NCBI RefSeq assembly: GCF_001949145.1
Contig: NW_019091383.1
Coordinates: forward strand, 115,637 to 179,636
Origin: Acanthaster planci
Taxonomy: Eukaryota; Echinodermata; Asteroidea; Valvatida; Acanthasteridae
Direction of reading: 5' to 3'
Length of the DNA: 64,000 nucleotides
In this document: piece by piece, positions 1 through 11,900 of the stretch
How positions within the stretch are numbered: position 1 is the first letter of the stretch
Layout of the letters: the number at the start of each line of letters is the position of its first letter
Translations under genes and position numbers: made by a program
Notes under the pieces: generated by a model
What the model saw: only the letters and a program-made list of their open reading frames with translations
Told to the model about the DNA's origin: nothing
The model's database searches: none

Positions 1-564
1 ACAAACCCCATTATTGACAAACTGTGTGCGACAAAGGAAAACAGACCAATCAAATCAATCAATCAATCAATAAGTGAATCAAAAAAAAAATGTTTAAAAA
101 TGAATGTAAACAGTCCCTTATTGCAATATCTACCATTTCTGTCCTTGGGCAGGTCAAGATATTGTGGTTTCTGCAGCAGCACCACAGCTGCAACCGTGAG
201 TCAATACTGAAACCTGGACACAAAATGGCTTCCTTGATCCAACAATCACCGTATGCACTTATCTCACTCCTACTTTTTCATCGAGGAGCCATTTTGTACC
301 CAATACGACTCTGTCTACATTCATCTGTCAACAGTTCTGTCTTCTTCCAAACCATTATACTGCCCTCTAGAGGTGCAGCATGACAAGTTAAGATGACCAA
401 TATCATCAATTTTTGTCTGTCTCTTTTTACCCTGTTTTTTTTTCTTTCTTTCTTTTTGCCTTCTCCAATTTCCATCTCTTTACAAATGAAATGGCTTTGC
501 AATTTTTCTAATGAGCGGCACACAATGGGCCCTCAAAGTATCAATAAAACTTAACTGGACAAAG
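1..564. other. Intergenic sequence downstream of GLOD4
   Basis: No exon with recognisable homology and plausible splice sites is seen. A short (AATC)n simple repeat lies at about 50-72, and there is a T-rich/pyrimidine tract at about 418-460. The stretch probably holds the GLOD4 3' UTR end and the spacer to the next gene. Confidence 0.6.
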
Positions 565-570
565 TTTAAT
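565..570 (-). terminator. Candidate polyadenylation signal of GLOD4 (ATTAAA)
   Basis: On the minus strand the hexamer ATTAAA lies about 70 nt after the GLOD4 stop codon, a common distance for a short 3' UTR. No canonical AATAAA is seen closer on that strand. This is motif matching only. Confidence 0.35.
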
Positions 571-639
571 TTCTCATAATACAATCAAATTTCCAGATAG
601 CTATAACAGGAAAAGAAAATAAAAAATGACCGAGCTCCT

Positions 640-3600
640 TTACTTAGCCACTCCTTTCCTCTCTGGATGCTTTGCGAAATACTCGTCACTCTTGTCTGCC
701 TTGATTGCCTATTAGAAAGATTTGTACAAAGAAATTAGGTCGAAGATGTGTTCAACATGAGCACAAAGAAATTAGACATCTAGGCCAACAAACAGAGCCC
801 CTGTCTTTAGCCCCACCTCCCCAACCTCCATCTGTCCCTGTCAAGGCTATCCTGTCGGTGGGTTGAGTTTTCCAATCCCTACCCCATTGTGTAGATGGAC
901 TAGTGTTCCATACTTTTCTGCTGACTTCAAAAACTGAAAATTCCTTCCTTGGTTACTCTCAGCTAAATCACAACAAATGCCAAACCACGGAGCAGGCTAC
1001 TTGGAGTAAACATGAATTAAATTAATAAAAAGCCAATAAAGTCATCAAAATTATCTTACTTCATCCAGCAGTTGGTCGGCTTTGGGGTCGACTTGTGAAA
1101 GTTCCCGGAAAGCTTCATCCCCAACAAAACAGATCTCTAGGCCATCCTGAAATTGATATTACATGTAGTAAGAGTAACCTTTTGTATTAAGAGGCACCGC
1201 TTAATTTGGACAATTTTTCAAACATTAACCACTGCCTATAAAGCTACAAATTGCAAACATTTCAGAAATTAAGAACATCTGAAGACCCACTTTTGGGTTA
1301 ATTTGTAAAAGAAAATAAAATAATTTTCAAAAGTGGTTAAAAAAAAGGAGAAGTTTTTGTTACAGTTTTTAAAATAGAGTTTGGAGGGTAAACACTTAAT
1401 TTGATTGGCATCAAAACAAACTGTTTCAAAACTGAGATGGCACCTTATCGTTGGTCTCGGTCACCTATTTGAAGAAACTGTGCAGAAGACAAATTAAACT
1501 TTGACTGTAACACTCATGATTTGTAAGAATACATAATCTTTAATGATGATAAAACGAATTCAGGTATTTAGAAACAGAGTCTCCTTGACCCCAAAAAGGT
1601 GAAAAGCCAAGCAATTAACTTACCGGGTCAGCAAGAATGACAACTTCAACAGTGGCTTTTCCCGGTGTGTCCAAACTGATCAACGGTGTGACAATGGTCT
1701 GACCAGCCTCCTTCATAGAACTCTCAATACCTGGCAGCTGTTTTATCAAATCACTAACAACGGTCAAGATGCAAATTATTCAAAAGATGGAAACAACTTC
1801 CACAGAGCCTGCTTTTAATTAAGCTACATGACAAACTGACATGGTGTCAGGATTTATTGTCTTCAGACATGACTTGTTTTACTCAAGTAACTTTGTATAT
1901 TAACAGGCACTGAAGCAATTGTATGTGGCATTGTAATGAGGATGTCAAAAACCATTTCGTGTATTAAGCGAACTCCCCTCAGACATTGTCTTGAATCTTC
2001 TAAAATCTGACATTATGCATAACCTGATGGCAATTTCTTTGAAATCCCATCAATTTTAGGACCTCAAACTCAGTTGTCTGGCCTGTGTTGTCCTGAATCT
2101 GTCAATGTCCAACAAGACTACGGTTTGACATTAGCACATGGGGTATTGACTATCTGGGGTTGTAAAATGCCAAGAAGTTACCTGGTCTCGGGGGCAGGAG
2201 AACGCGATGCGTCCATACGCAGTGCCTCGATCGATCTCACCTCCCATGTCCCTGAGTTCCAGTTTACACTGACTGTCACCGAAACCCAGTAATGCTGTAT
2301 TTGTTGTCTGTTCATAGAGTGTCATGCCACAAAGCTTGGTCCAATAATCTGTGGTTATATTCACAGCAAGTGGCAGAAAATAAAACATTAAAAAAGTGCT
2401 TGATATGATATGTCTCAAATACGGCCGTTTCACAATAGTGCGCCACCAAAAGTTTGCAACGCGTTGGCCAATCACAGTGCGCGAAATTTGTCGACCCAAT
2501 GCGCGTTTGGAAAGGGTCGACAAATTTCGCGCGTTATGATTGGCCAACGTGTTGCAAACTCTTAGTGGCGCACTTTTGTGAATCGCCCGTATTCTCAACA
2601 AATCAGAGAAAACTTTATAAGAATGGTGACCGGGGGTAACAAAGAGGTCACAAACTGGCTTGAAATCTTCATCTACTGCTGCTANNNNNNNNNNNNNNNN
2701 NNNNNNNNNNNNNNNNNNNNNNNNNNNNNNNNNNNNNNNNNNNNNNNNNNNNNNNNNNNNNNNNNNNNNNNNNNNNNNNNNNNNNNNNNNNNNNNNNNNN
2801 NNNNNNNNNNNNNNNNNNNNNNNNNNNNNNNNNNNNNNNNNNNNNNNNNNNNNNNNNNNNNNNNNNNNNNNNNNNNNNNNNNNNNNNNNNNNNNNNNNNN
2901 NNNNNNNNNNNNNNNNNNNNNNNNNNNNNNNNNNNNNNNNNNNNNNNNNNNNNNNNNNNNNNNNNNNNNNNNNNNNNNNNNNNNNNNNNNNNNNNNNNNN
3001 NNNNNNNNNNNNNNNNNNNNNNNNNNNNNNNNNNNNNNNNNNNNNNNNNNNNNNNNNNNNNNNNNNNNNNNNNNNNNNNNNNNNNNNNNNNNNNNNNNNN
3101 NNNNNNNNNNNNNNNNNNNNNNNNNNNNNNNNNNNNNNNNNNNNNNNNNNNNNNNNNNNNNNNNNNNNNNNNNNNNNNNNNNNNNNNNNNNNNNNNNNNN
3201 NNNNNNNNNNNNNNNNNNNNNTCCTTCTGCTAGCTGTGAACCCTAGCTGCCCCCCCCATTCCACTCCAACTGTCCCCTCCCCCTCTGCTGGACCTCATTA
3301 TCTCAGGTCTTCAAGCAGGTCCAGCTCTTTGGAAACAAATATTACAGTAATTGCTTGTAACTGTTATTTCCAGCCATGAAATGATCTTTCCCGCTTGGGC
3401 ATACCTCCATCTGGTAGTGGCTGGTCCAAGAGAAAGAACTTATATCCACCAGGGGCTTCCACGCTGTAGAGTCCATCAGACACAGGGAGCAAGGGCCAGT
3501 TCTTACTACGCGCATTCTCCACAGCCTTGTTGGACTGTATGGTGATACCCTGACAGCATGCGGGAAATTTAAAAGAAAGTTCAAGACAAAATTAAACTAC

Positions 3601-5734
3601 GAAATGGTTAATAACAATGTAAAAACTATACCACAGTCTGCCTGATTAAAGTATGTTACATGTCGTAAGTCCATTCTTTCTAAAAAAAAAACCAGTTGAC
3701 ATCAAAACCTGGGCTGGTCAAGGATGAGACACATGTAAGGGAGGAAAGTTATTTCTTATCCCCTGAAAAACTGCACTTGTTAGGCTTACCCCTTTCCTTA
3801 GCTTTACTCCCCCTCCAAGTTTCGGGGGGGGGGGGAGAATAGGCACCAATTTTTATGTGAGGCCAAATAATATGACAATTTTTTAAAGAGTAATATGTAT
3901 GGGTATTTGACGTGCACGGCTAAATTTTGGGGCAATTTACACACTCTGGGAACAAATCTAACTGTTGTCTTTCTCTCTAGTTACATTTCAAACACAAAAA
4001 AAACCGGTTTTTTTGTAAGGGACACATGGCCTGGTTTGGTCCCCCTACTCCATGTGAGATGCATGTTACAGTCATATGTTACAATGACTGTTACAAATTT
4101 CCGAGGATTACCATCTGTGGTTTTTCCTTCCATGTTTTTGCTCTCCTGTTGTCCCCAAATAATGTTCCATATTCAAGAGCCCTCTTCTCATTGACTCCGT
4201 GAGAAGTTAATAAAAAAATGATGTACCTGAAAATCATTGCCCAGCCTGTAGTCTTTGATGCCGTAGTTGTAAGTCAGCTCTGTCACAAAATGGCCGTCCT
4301 CCGGCCCATAGCCCACCATTGACTTACTCCACTTGCCGTCGTATGGCCTCAACAGCAAAATAAATATAATTATGACAGACAATATCAGGCAGGAGCTGGA
4401 GAGTTCAAAGTACAAACTAATAATAACGATGACTCTTATTTGGAACAAAAGTTAATGAAAATGAAAGGTGATGAATACAGGGTGAAAAACGAGATTTGAA
4501 GCTTTGTATGGCAGAGTCTTCGTTTCAATATCAGTAATATCACATGCAGATATAATAATTTCGCAGGAAGAAAACCAACTCTAATATGGAATTAAATAAT
4601 TTATATTGTCTTATGATAACAACCGAGGAGACAAATGTAGAATTGGAGAGAGTTCTGTATCTGACCCCCATTGATTCTCAAGTTGAATAGATACCAACAA
4701 GTTTTCAATGTGACCTAAACTGGCTTTTCCTCGGACAGCTTCAGTTTTTCCAAGTTAAACGGACTTGTCTTCAATGAAACAGAAAAGGTGAGGTGGCAAG
4801 TACATGTATGCCACTATATCCGCATATGGAACCCTTGCATTTGTGGAAATCACATTTTGAATGGAGATGACATCACAGATAAAAATACTGACATATACTT
4901 ACCCATTACATGTAGCCTTGCATCCTTCTTCAAATTCTTCATGTCTCAAAAACTAACCAACAAATGCACAAAATGATTACAATTTTGGAGTATAGCCACA
5001 ATCTATAAGTATATACACAAGTATTTACAACTTTTTCAAAGGCACTGCACAATACCACTCATGCTATGTCTTTTTAAAATGAGAAAATAATGACAAAATA
5101 AAAATTGAGTTATTTTTTTTTTGGTTCCTTGTTCCCTCCATGCCCTCCCTGCACTGCCATGACAGCAAGCCAAACCTTATGTTTTGGGGACCTCTCTAAA
5201 ACTATGGGGCTCCTCGGAATCAAGAGCGGGAAATTTGGCTTCAGTGTTCAAATAGAAATTGCTCCTGTAATACAAAATATCCGGGGCCTTTACCAAATAA
5301 CAGGCTCAGACAGTTGATGATTACCTAATCAAGGTGAGGCAACTAAACTGATCAGCCCCACGAGCATGTGGACTGGATACTAGCCTTGCTGTATCCTTGC
5401 GAGGCGAGTATCCAGGCCACACTCGTCACGGGGCATGGTAAATGTAGAACAAAAAAATGGATATGGAGCTATTACGAGTCTCAGCAAAGTCTGGACCGCT
5501 GTAATTTGGCAGTGGTAGGCTACCACAATGTAACACTATGAAATTATGTCACGCGTATATGGACGAGCATGACATTGCAAACTCACGCACAGTCCGGTAA
5601 AAGACCTGATCGACCAGGCCACTGTTCAAAATCTGCAAAATTACCTGCATTCCAAGCACTTCCCGGTAGAACTCAGCAGTTTTTGTTCTATCGCCGACCT
5701 TAAAAACGAAGTGCAATGCTCGGCGAGATGCCAT
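640..5734 (-). CDS. GLOD4: Glyoxalase domain-containing protein 4 (nine exons, exon 5 lost in gap)
   Basis: This is a vicinal-oxygen-chelate fold protein of the GLOD4 family, a mitochondrial/cytosolic glyoxalase-like protein whose substrate is poorly defined. Exons read on the minus strand are 5734-5645, 4952-4903, 4347-4227, 3549-3405, [exon 5 missing in the N gap 3221-2685], 2348-2182, 1737-1624, 1146-1060 and 708-640. Every visible junction has GT-AG borders and keeps frame. The product starts [16 protein letters not shown] and contains [44 protein letters not shown], a second VOC half with [12 protein letters not shown] and [14 protein letters not shown], and [16 protein letters not shown]. 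It ends HPERKGVAK. These match the order and spacing of vertebrate GLOD4 as I recall it. The missing exon should encode about 20 residues between LPDG and DYW, starting in phase 1. Expected length is about 300 aa, like the family. Its start codon is 250 bp from that of DDX52 on the other strand. Confidence 0.95.
2421..2591. mobile_element. Foldback MITE, family 1, copy 1
   Basis: This is an almost perfect ~170-bp inverted repeat. Its arms begin CACAATAGTGCGCCACCA and contain GTTTGCAACGCGTTGGCC, a CCAAT-box-like stretch (GGCCAATCACA) and AAATTTGTCGACCC. A short centre separates the arms. The same element occurs at 20213-20380 and 36029-36197. There is no coding capacity. It lies in GLOD4 intron 5, and TA-rich flanks suggest a TA target site. 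Confidence 0.85.
2685..3221. other. Assembly gap (537 N)
   Basis: This run of N removes GLOD4 exon 5, which should encode the start of the second VOC half. Any apparent ORF through the gap is meaningless. Confidence 0.99.
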
Positions 5735-5984
5735 GGTTTCTGTAACTTTTTAAGTGAAAGAACCAGATAAATTTCGAAAATACCTCGTCCCTCAATGCAA
5801 TTTCACGCCTGCGATCATTATTATGTATGTGGTGTTCACGTGCCTCATCAGGTGTTCGTTTACGACGACTGTTTATCCACAAATATTTATCAAGCAGAAA
5901 ACAGTTAGTTACTAGAAATGAATTTAAAGATATCTCGCCAAATGGTGGCGCTATTGATAAACTAGGCACGTGTAGGATTTCAAA
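5735..5984. promoter_or_regulatory. Bidirectional promoter between GLOD4 and DDX52
   Basis: The two start codons diverge and lie 250 bp apart, so both 5' UTRs and core promoters must fit here. No TATA box is obvious. The segment contains GGTGGCGC and CACGTG (the latter within GTTCACGTGCC at about 5835), and ends CAAAATGGCGACTTCC at the DDX52 start, like many TATA-less housekeeping promoters. The role is inferred from geometry. Confidence 0.7.
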
Positions 5985-8900
5985 ATGGCGACTTCCATGG
6001 ATTTGTTCCGGAAACTTGGCACAGGCTTGAAGTTTGATTTGAAGCGTTTTAAAAGTGATGCCGAAAAATTTCAGGTAGTAAATTGAAATGATAAAGAAAC
6101 AAGTAATATGTATGCACTTTACATCTGGTGGACATTATTCAATTGAAAAAAAAATTGAGTGAACTAGTATTAGTAATAAACATCATGGGTGGACATGTTT
6201 AACAGTTGAAGGCTGAGCATTCTAGGGCTAGACCCAGAATATGCAGAAATATGCATGCTTGAAGTACATGTACTAAAATACTACTATCATGCAATCATCG
6301 TTGTATCTTAAGCATGTTAAAAATGCTTACACTTACAATTTATTTGTATTAATAATTAATAGACCCCCTGTGTATGACATCACAATAGAGGGCGTTTCTT
6401 TTGTCCTCTAGGATAAGCTCGATTGAACCGTTGGTGCATTCATTGTCATCAAATGTAAATAACTAAACATGTCTGGGATGGCGCTCTGCTATCGCTTAAT
6501 CTGCAAGATTGATTGTTCATGATCTGTCTTCGTTGGTCTTTCTGCCGTTACTGCAATTAACAGTTAATTTTTTAATGTGTAACTGGTGAGCTTAGAACTG
6601 CAGACGTCCTTGTTCCTCTTGTGGAGAGATAGAAGTAGTTTTAGGGTCATGAGGGTTATAAAAACCAGCAAATTATTCACTTTGTTTTCCAAACTTGAAA
6701 ATGTATCATAAAGAACATGTTTCATGATTCTGAAATCAATGGCCTGTTTTTGTGCATAGTTTAACTTTTAGATAACACCTAAGCAGTTTTCATGCCTTCA
6801 TCCCTTAGTAGATCTCATGCATAAAGCTTTTATCTCAGGTAAGGATTTCATGCATAATTAATTTATTTATATTGATATTACCTTGTCTGTGATACCAGAT
6901 TGTAAAAGCAAACCCAAAAAGGGCCTCCAAGCAGGAGCTGGAGAGAGCTTTGGACATTTTTGGCTCCACAAATTTCTCATCCAGACCAGCGAAAGATGGA
7001 CGCAGCACGGATGCACCTGTGCCCATTCCTACTCCCAAACAAACAGAGGCGGAAGGGAGTAAACGCAAGTTGGAGGAGGGGCTCTCGGCATCCAAGAGAA
7101 GGAAGAGTAAGAAGAGGAAACATGAGGAGGAGGCGGGGATGGACGAGATGTCGGAGAATGGAGGAGGGATGCAGCTGATGACATCCTTGCATTTTGACAA
7201 TAAAAGGGAGGACAACAGGAAGTTGCCGGCAGAAAAGGTGGCACAGAGGAGGCGAGAAGACGTACGTTAGATAGCTGGAAAAAAAGAAATTCAAAACATG
7301 AAAACAGCAAACTATGAACTTACACGGCTTATTTAAAGGCTTGTTCTCTGTAATAACTTGACATTTAGAGAAATTTCAGGAAATTTTCCCAGTTCTAAAT
7401 CAGGATTGGACATTTTTGAAGGAGTTCTTAATCTTCCAATGGAAGGGAGTTGCCTTAATAATTTGTATACCAATGCCAGATGAAGTTGGAATGGATACTC
7501 AGTTAGTACAATCTTGACAAAACAGAAATATATATTCTTCATTTTAGAACTGTAACCAGCAAACATGTGAGTTTCCCACCAAACTGTGTGCAAAAATGAA
7601 AGAAAAATGAAAGAAAGTACATGGACTTGTTCCCTGTCCTGTGATTTCAAGATGCACAATAGTTTTGAACAATTGTAACTCACCTGGAATTGTAACAGCA
7701 GCTAATTGCACATTCATTTCCAGGTCAATGCATTTAGACGGCAGCACAAGATTCATGTTTGGGGCACAGACATTCCCGATCCAGTGGGGACATTCCAGGA
7801 ACTGCAGACTGAATACAGCCTGCACTCAGACATCATCGAGAACATCCACCGAGCCGGCTTCGTAGAACCAACACAGATTCAGATGCAAGCGATACCGGTC
7901 ATGCTACATGTAAAGAATTGTCCTCTTGGTGTTTACCAGCTAAAAGAGCATTTCACCATTCTGAACATTCCTCTTGCAGTTATAGCGCTTAGTTTGAAGC
8001 ATAGCATGGTCCCTCCAGGAACAAATTAGGTCACTGCAGGGTTTTGCCAAGTTAGTGCGCATTTATTTAGGAATAGCAGGTATATGACCACATTTCAACA
8101 ACAAAAAATCAGGTCTCCTGAGTTCAGAAATTTCAGTATTCTCCTCTCATTAAAATGTATATCAAGCTAAGTGTTGCCTCAAAAGTTGCACCATAATGCC
8201 ACGTATGACTAGTTTGAAACGAAAGGCATTGACCAAATATCAACGTGAACTTTAACATATGCAACTTGTTCTCAAATCTATTTGAAGTAGGAATCCACGG
8301 AGAGTGAACAGTAACCTTTATTATATTGTATATCTTTTGACCCCAACAAAATCACTTTTCTCATGCTTATAACAAAGCTTCACCAAACATTTAAACTGCA
8401 TAATGTGGGTGAAAACGACACGACAACCTGCTCAGCTCTGGCAATGTTAAAGCTCCTTGGCACTTTTCTGATCGGCATCAATTGTCTTTTGGTTCAGAGG
8501 CGAGAGCTACTTGCCTGCGCACCCACCGGGTCCGGCAAGACTGCAGCCTTTATTCTTCCAATCCTTGCCCATTTGAAGGTCAGTAGAGGTTGTTTTCAAT
8601 TTTCAGTGAAACTAGGCTCCTGACCATTGACGTCAGAAATGGGATTCAGATTGTGGGCCTGGTTGCCACGGGTGCTCTGACAAATTATTCAGTAACACTT
8701 CAGAAAACAGAAAATTTTTTGAAAGCGAAATTTATCAGAGAATTTTAGAATAACAATGAGGCCACGTGGAAAGCCAACAACAGACTTTTGGGAGAGTTAT
8801 ATTTCTTGGATGAGTTCACGTATTTTACAAGCCATATATACACAGAAAATGGACTAGGAGAAGTATATTTTGGACCTGCAGGAGCCAAGAAAGAAGGGAT

Positions 8901-11900
8901 TCCGAGCTATAGTGGTCTCACCAACTCGGGAGCTGGCCAGCCAGACCTACCGCGAGTTCCAGCGACTAGCCGAGGGACGAGGTCTGCGGATCCACCTCAT
9001 CGAGAGCACAGCAAAAGCTGCCAAGAAATTCAGTCCCGAGGCTTCCCAAAAGTTTGGTGAGTTCATGCCACCACCAGTTAAATTCTTTGGTTCTTCTAGA
9101 TGCGGGACCTGACCTACTTCACTTACTCTCCAAGTGACCACAGTTTGAATCCTGTTAGCTGCTCCCTGTAGAGTGGGTTATTACTACTTGTCATCTTCTT
9201 AATCTCCAAGATAAGTTTTCTATGCCATGTTTTTCGTGCTCCATGAAGGTGATATTTCCTTCATTATCTCATCTCAGTGGATTGTTGGCTTTGGTAAAGT
9301 ACAGTGATTACCATTCGGCTAGGTCTAAAAGTTGTGACTGTGGCTGAAAATAATACATGTGCCTATGGGAAGCCACTGGCTAGCGGCTTCAAGCACTTCC
9401 TGTTGTGCCTACTACCTCCTTGCCGCAGCCTGTTGATTTGGATAAAGCATTGCTCTGTCAGTCTGGCTCTGACACCTTAATATGTGAGAGCTCTTGTTCC
9501 TGGTTGAGTTGAAATGTCCTGTCATTATCTTGGCAATGTAACAAGTACAGCAGCCAGCTTTTGAGCCCCAGGGTGGGTGCAAAACTGGGAATTTTTTCTG
9601 AACTGATTGTTCATTTTTTTAATGCTAAAAAACTCTCCTCCAAAGGAAGGCGCCGTAGTTTTATTAACTTTTTCAAGTCAAAGTAAAAGAAAGCCAAGTT
9701 CATAAAAAAAGGAAGCATGTCCCCAGGGGCAACTCCCCTCCCCCAAGTGGATGCCCCACTTAACCACTCCGTGCCGGGGTACCCGGTTTCGGGCACATAG
9801 GCTTTATACACGAAGCCAGGGAGCCCAAAGTCGGACAAAAGAGCTGGGCTTTGTAACAAAAGATCGTACTTGGAACAAAAGACTGAGCTGCTGGGAATTG
9901 CCAACATTTTTTCAGTTGTCAATAGCGGAGGAAATCCATCATTGTTTTGAAAGATTATACCACTGTTTGTGGCATTCAGCGCAAGCAGATTACCACCAGG
10001 GACAAAAGTGCTCCAGTGATGAGCGATACAATACCGCTGCATGCTAATCTGTTCCACATTTGAAAAGACACCAGCTGCGCACTGTGCCAGTTTGGGGAAC
10101 AAAAGAAAATTACATAACACTGCACAATCTGGGCTCTTTTTACAAGGCGGCAGGCCTGGCTAAAATACTTGGGCATCAATAGATGTTGTCTGTCAGATTA
10201 GAGTAGCCACCAGACAGTCATTCGTGTAGGTGTAAATGTCCAGTGAATGAAATTGTCAATTTTTAAAGAATTTTGAAAACAAAATAAAATGAAAAGTCAC
10301 CCGGCCCAGCAGAATCAACATGGTAAATGGACTCGGCACAAAGTAGTTCATGTTGCACTTCTTCAGAAAGCCACACCACAGTACACTGTAAACAAAGTGT
10401 GTTTACGCCTGAACAAAAAGAATTTTTCTGGAGCAACTCACCAGAAGCAGGTGCTTGGTTCTGGCATATATGAGGCACCAGTCATTTCAAAAACACATAG
10501 GTTCTTCGTGTAGGTGCTCGACATTGAATTGTCACTTAAGCCTTTCCAATACTCACCATGCGAGGGGGCACTTTTGCATGGAGCAGATAGCCTAATATGC
10601 TGCCGAGGTCCTTGCCATGGAGCCAATGTGTAACGTAACAGAACTAATGCTCAAGGGATCATTTCAATAAAGAGATATTCTAAAGCCTAAACCACATTAT
10701 TTCCTGTAGACATCCTCGTCACAACACCCAACAGACTAGTATATCTACTGAAGCAGGAACCCCCAGGAATCAAGCTCAACAGGTGAGTTACTACTTTTTT
10801 AACATTTAAAGAATTTACAATTTTGTTTCAGCCATTAGTAAATTTTTTGTCAACTACCGTTTCAAGGTTGCTGGCTTGGTGTTCCAAATTTGTGTTACGG
10901 ATCTATATCTGCAAAGGGTGCATCTACATCATTAATGTTTTGTGTTGGTGAAGTTCTAGTGGAGGGTTTAAATCTGAACTGCAACCCTCACACCGATGTG
11001 TCCTTGAGCTGTTTAGTTGACGCTAGCACTTCCTATTTGTGTTAAGTTTCACTTGGTATCTGCACTTCATGCTAAAATAGTTCCAACCAGTTCCTCTCTG
11101 TGATATACTTATAATTTGTTTTCTTAGCGTGGAGTGGCTAATCGTCGATGAATCAGATAAGCTGTTTGAGGAAGGCAAGACGGGGTTCAGGGACCAGCTT
11201 GCGACGATCTACCAGGCTTGCGACTCCACGCACGTGCGGCGTGCCATGTTCAGCGCAACGTTCACCCACGATGTCGAGCAGTGGTGCAAACTGAACCTAG
11301 ACAGCGTTGTCATGGTAACGGTTGGACAGAGGTTGGTATTGAATTGTTTGCTTTGTTCTTTAATTTCAATGGAACTCAAGGGATTTTTGAAAACCTTTAA
11401 AACTGTGTACATGCAAAGAATCAGGAAACCTATTTATTGGCAAAGGACATAGCATTCTGTCCGAAATGTTGAGTACCCACCAGTTCTTTTGAGAACCACT
11501 CGTACTCAAAAAGAGATATTTCGCATGGTGCTACCGCAAACTTGCAACCTTCACCATGAAAGCTTCAAAGCTCACCATTTACTGTATTTTAGAAAATCAG
11601 ATCCCATTCAAAATATCTGTTTTGTCTACTTGTGTATTCCGGAAATCTCAGGATTTATTGCTTTAAGTCATTTCTAACGGTGCTTTGAGTGTGTTTTATG
11701 GTTTTGATTTCAGAAATACAGCCACAGAACTCATTCAGCAAGAGATGGTATTCGTTGGTGGAGAATATGGCAAACTCCTTGCAGTCAGAGAAATTTTCAG
11801 AAAAGTGAGCGACTTCATCAGTTTTCTCCCTGACTTTCTGATTTTATCTGGTCTCCCTATCTCCTACATTTCCTTTCATGCAATTTTGTCCCGTGAAAGC

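Noticed and set aside
2131-3379. ORFs of 220-377 codons across 2685-3221
   Set aside because: Most of each ORF is N. The only real coding part is GLOD4 exon 6.
6950-7310. Several overlapping ORFs around DDX52 exon 2
   Set aside because: They are other-frame shadows of the Lys/Glu-rich exon 6899-7261.
11128-11331. DESD instead of DEAD in motif II of DDX52 as a novelty
   Set aside because: VDESD is the normal motif II of DDX52/Rok1 proteins.
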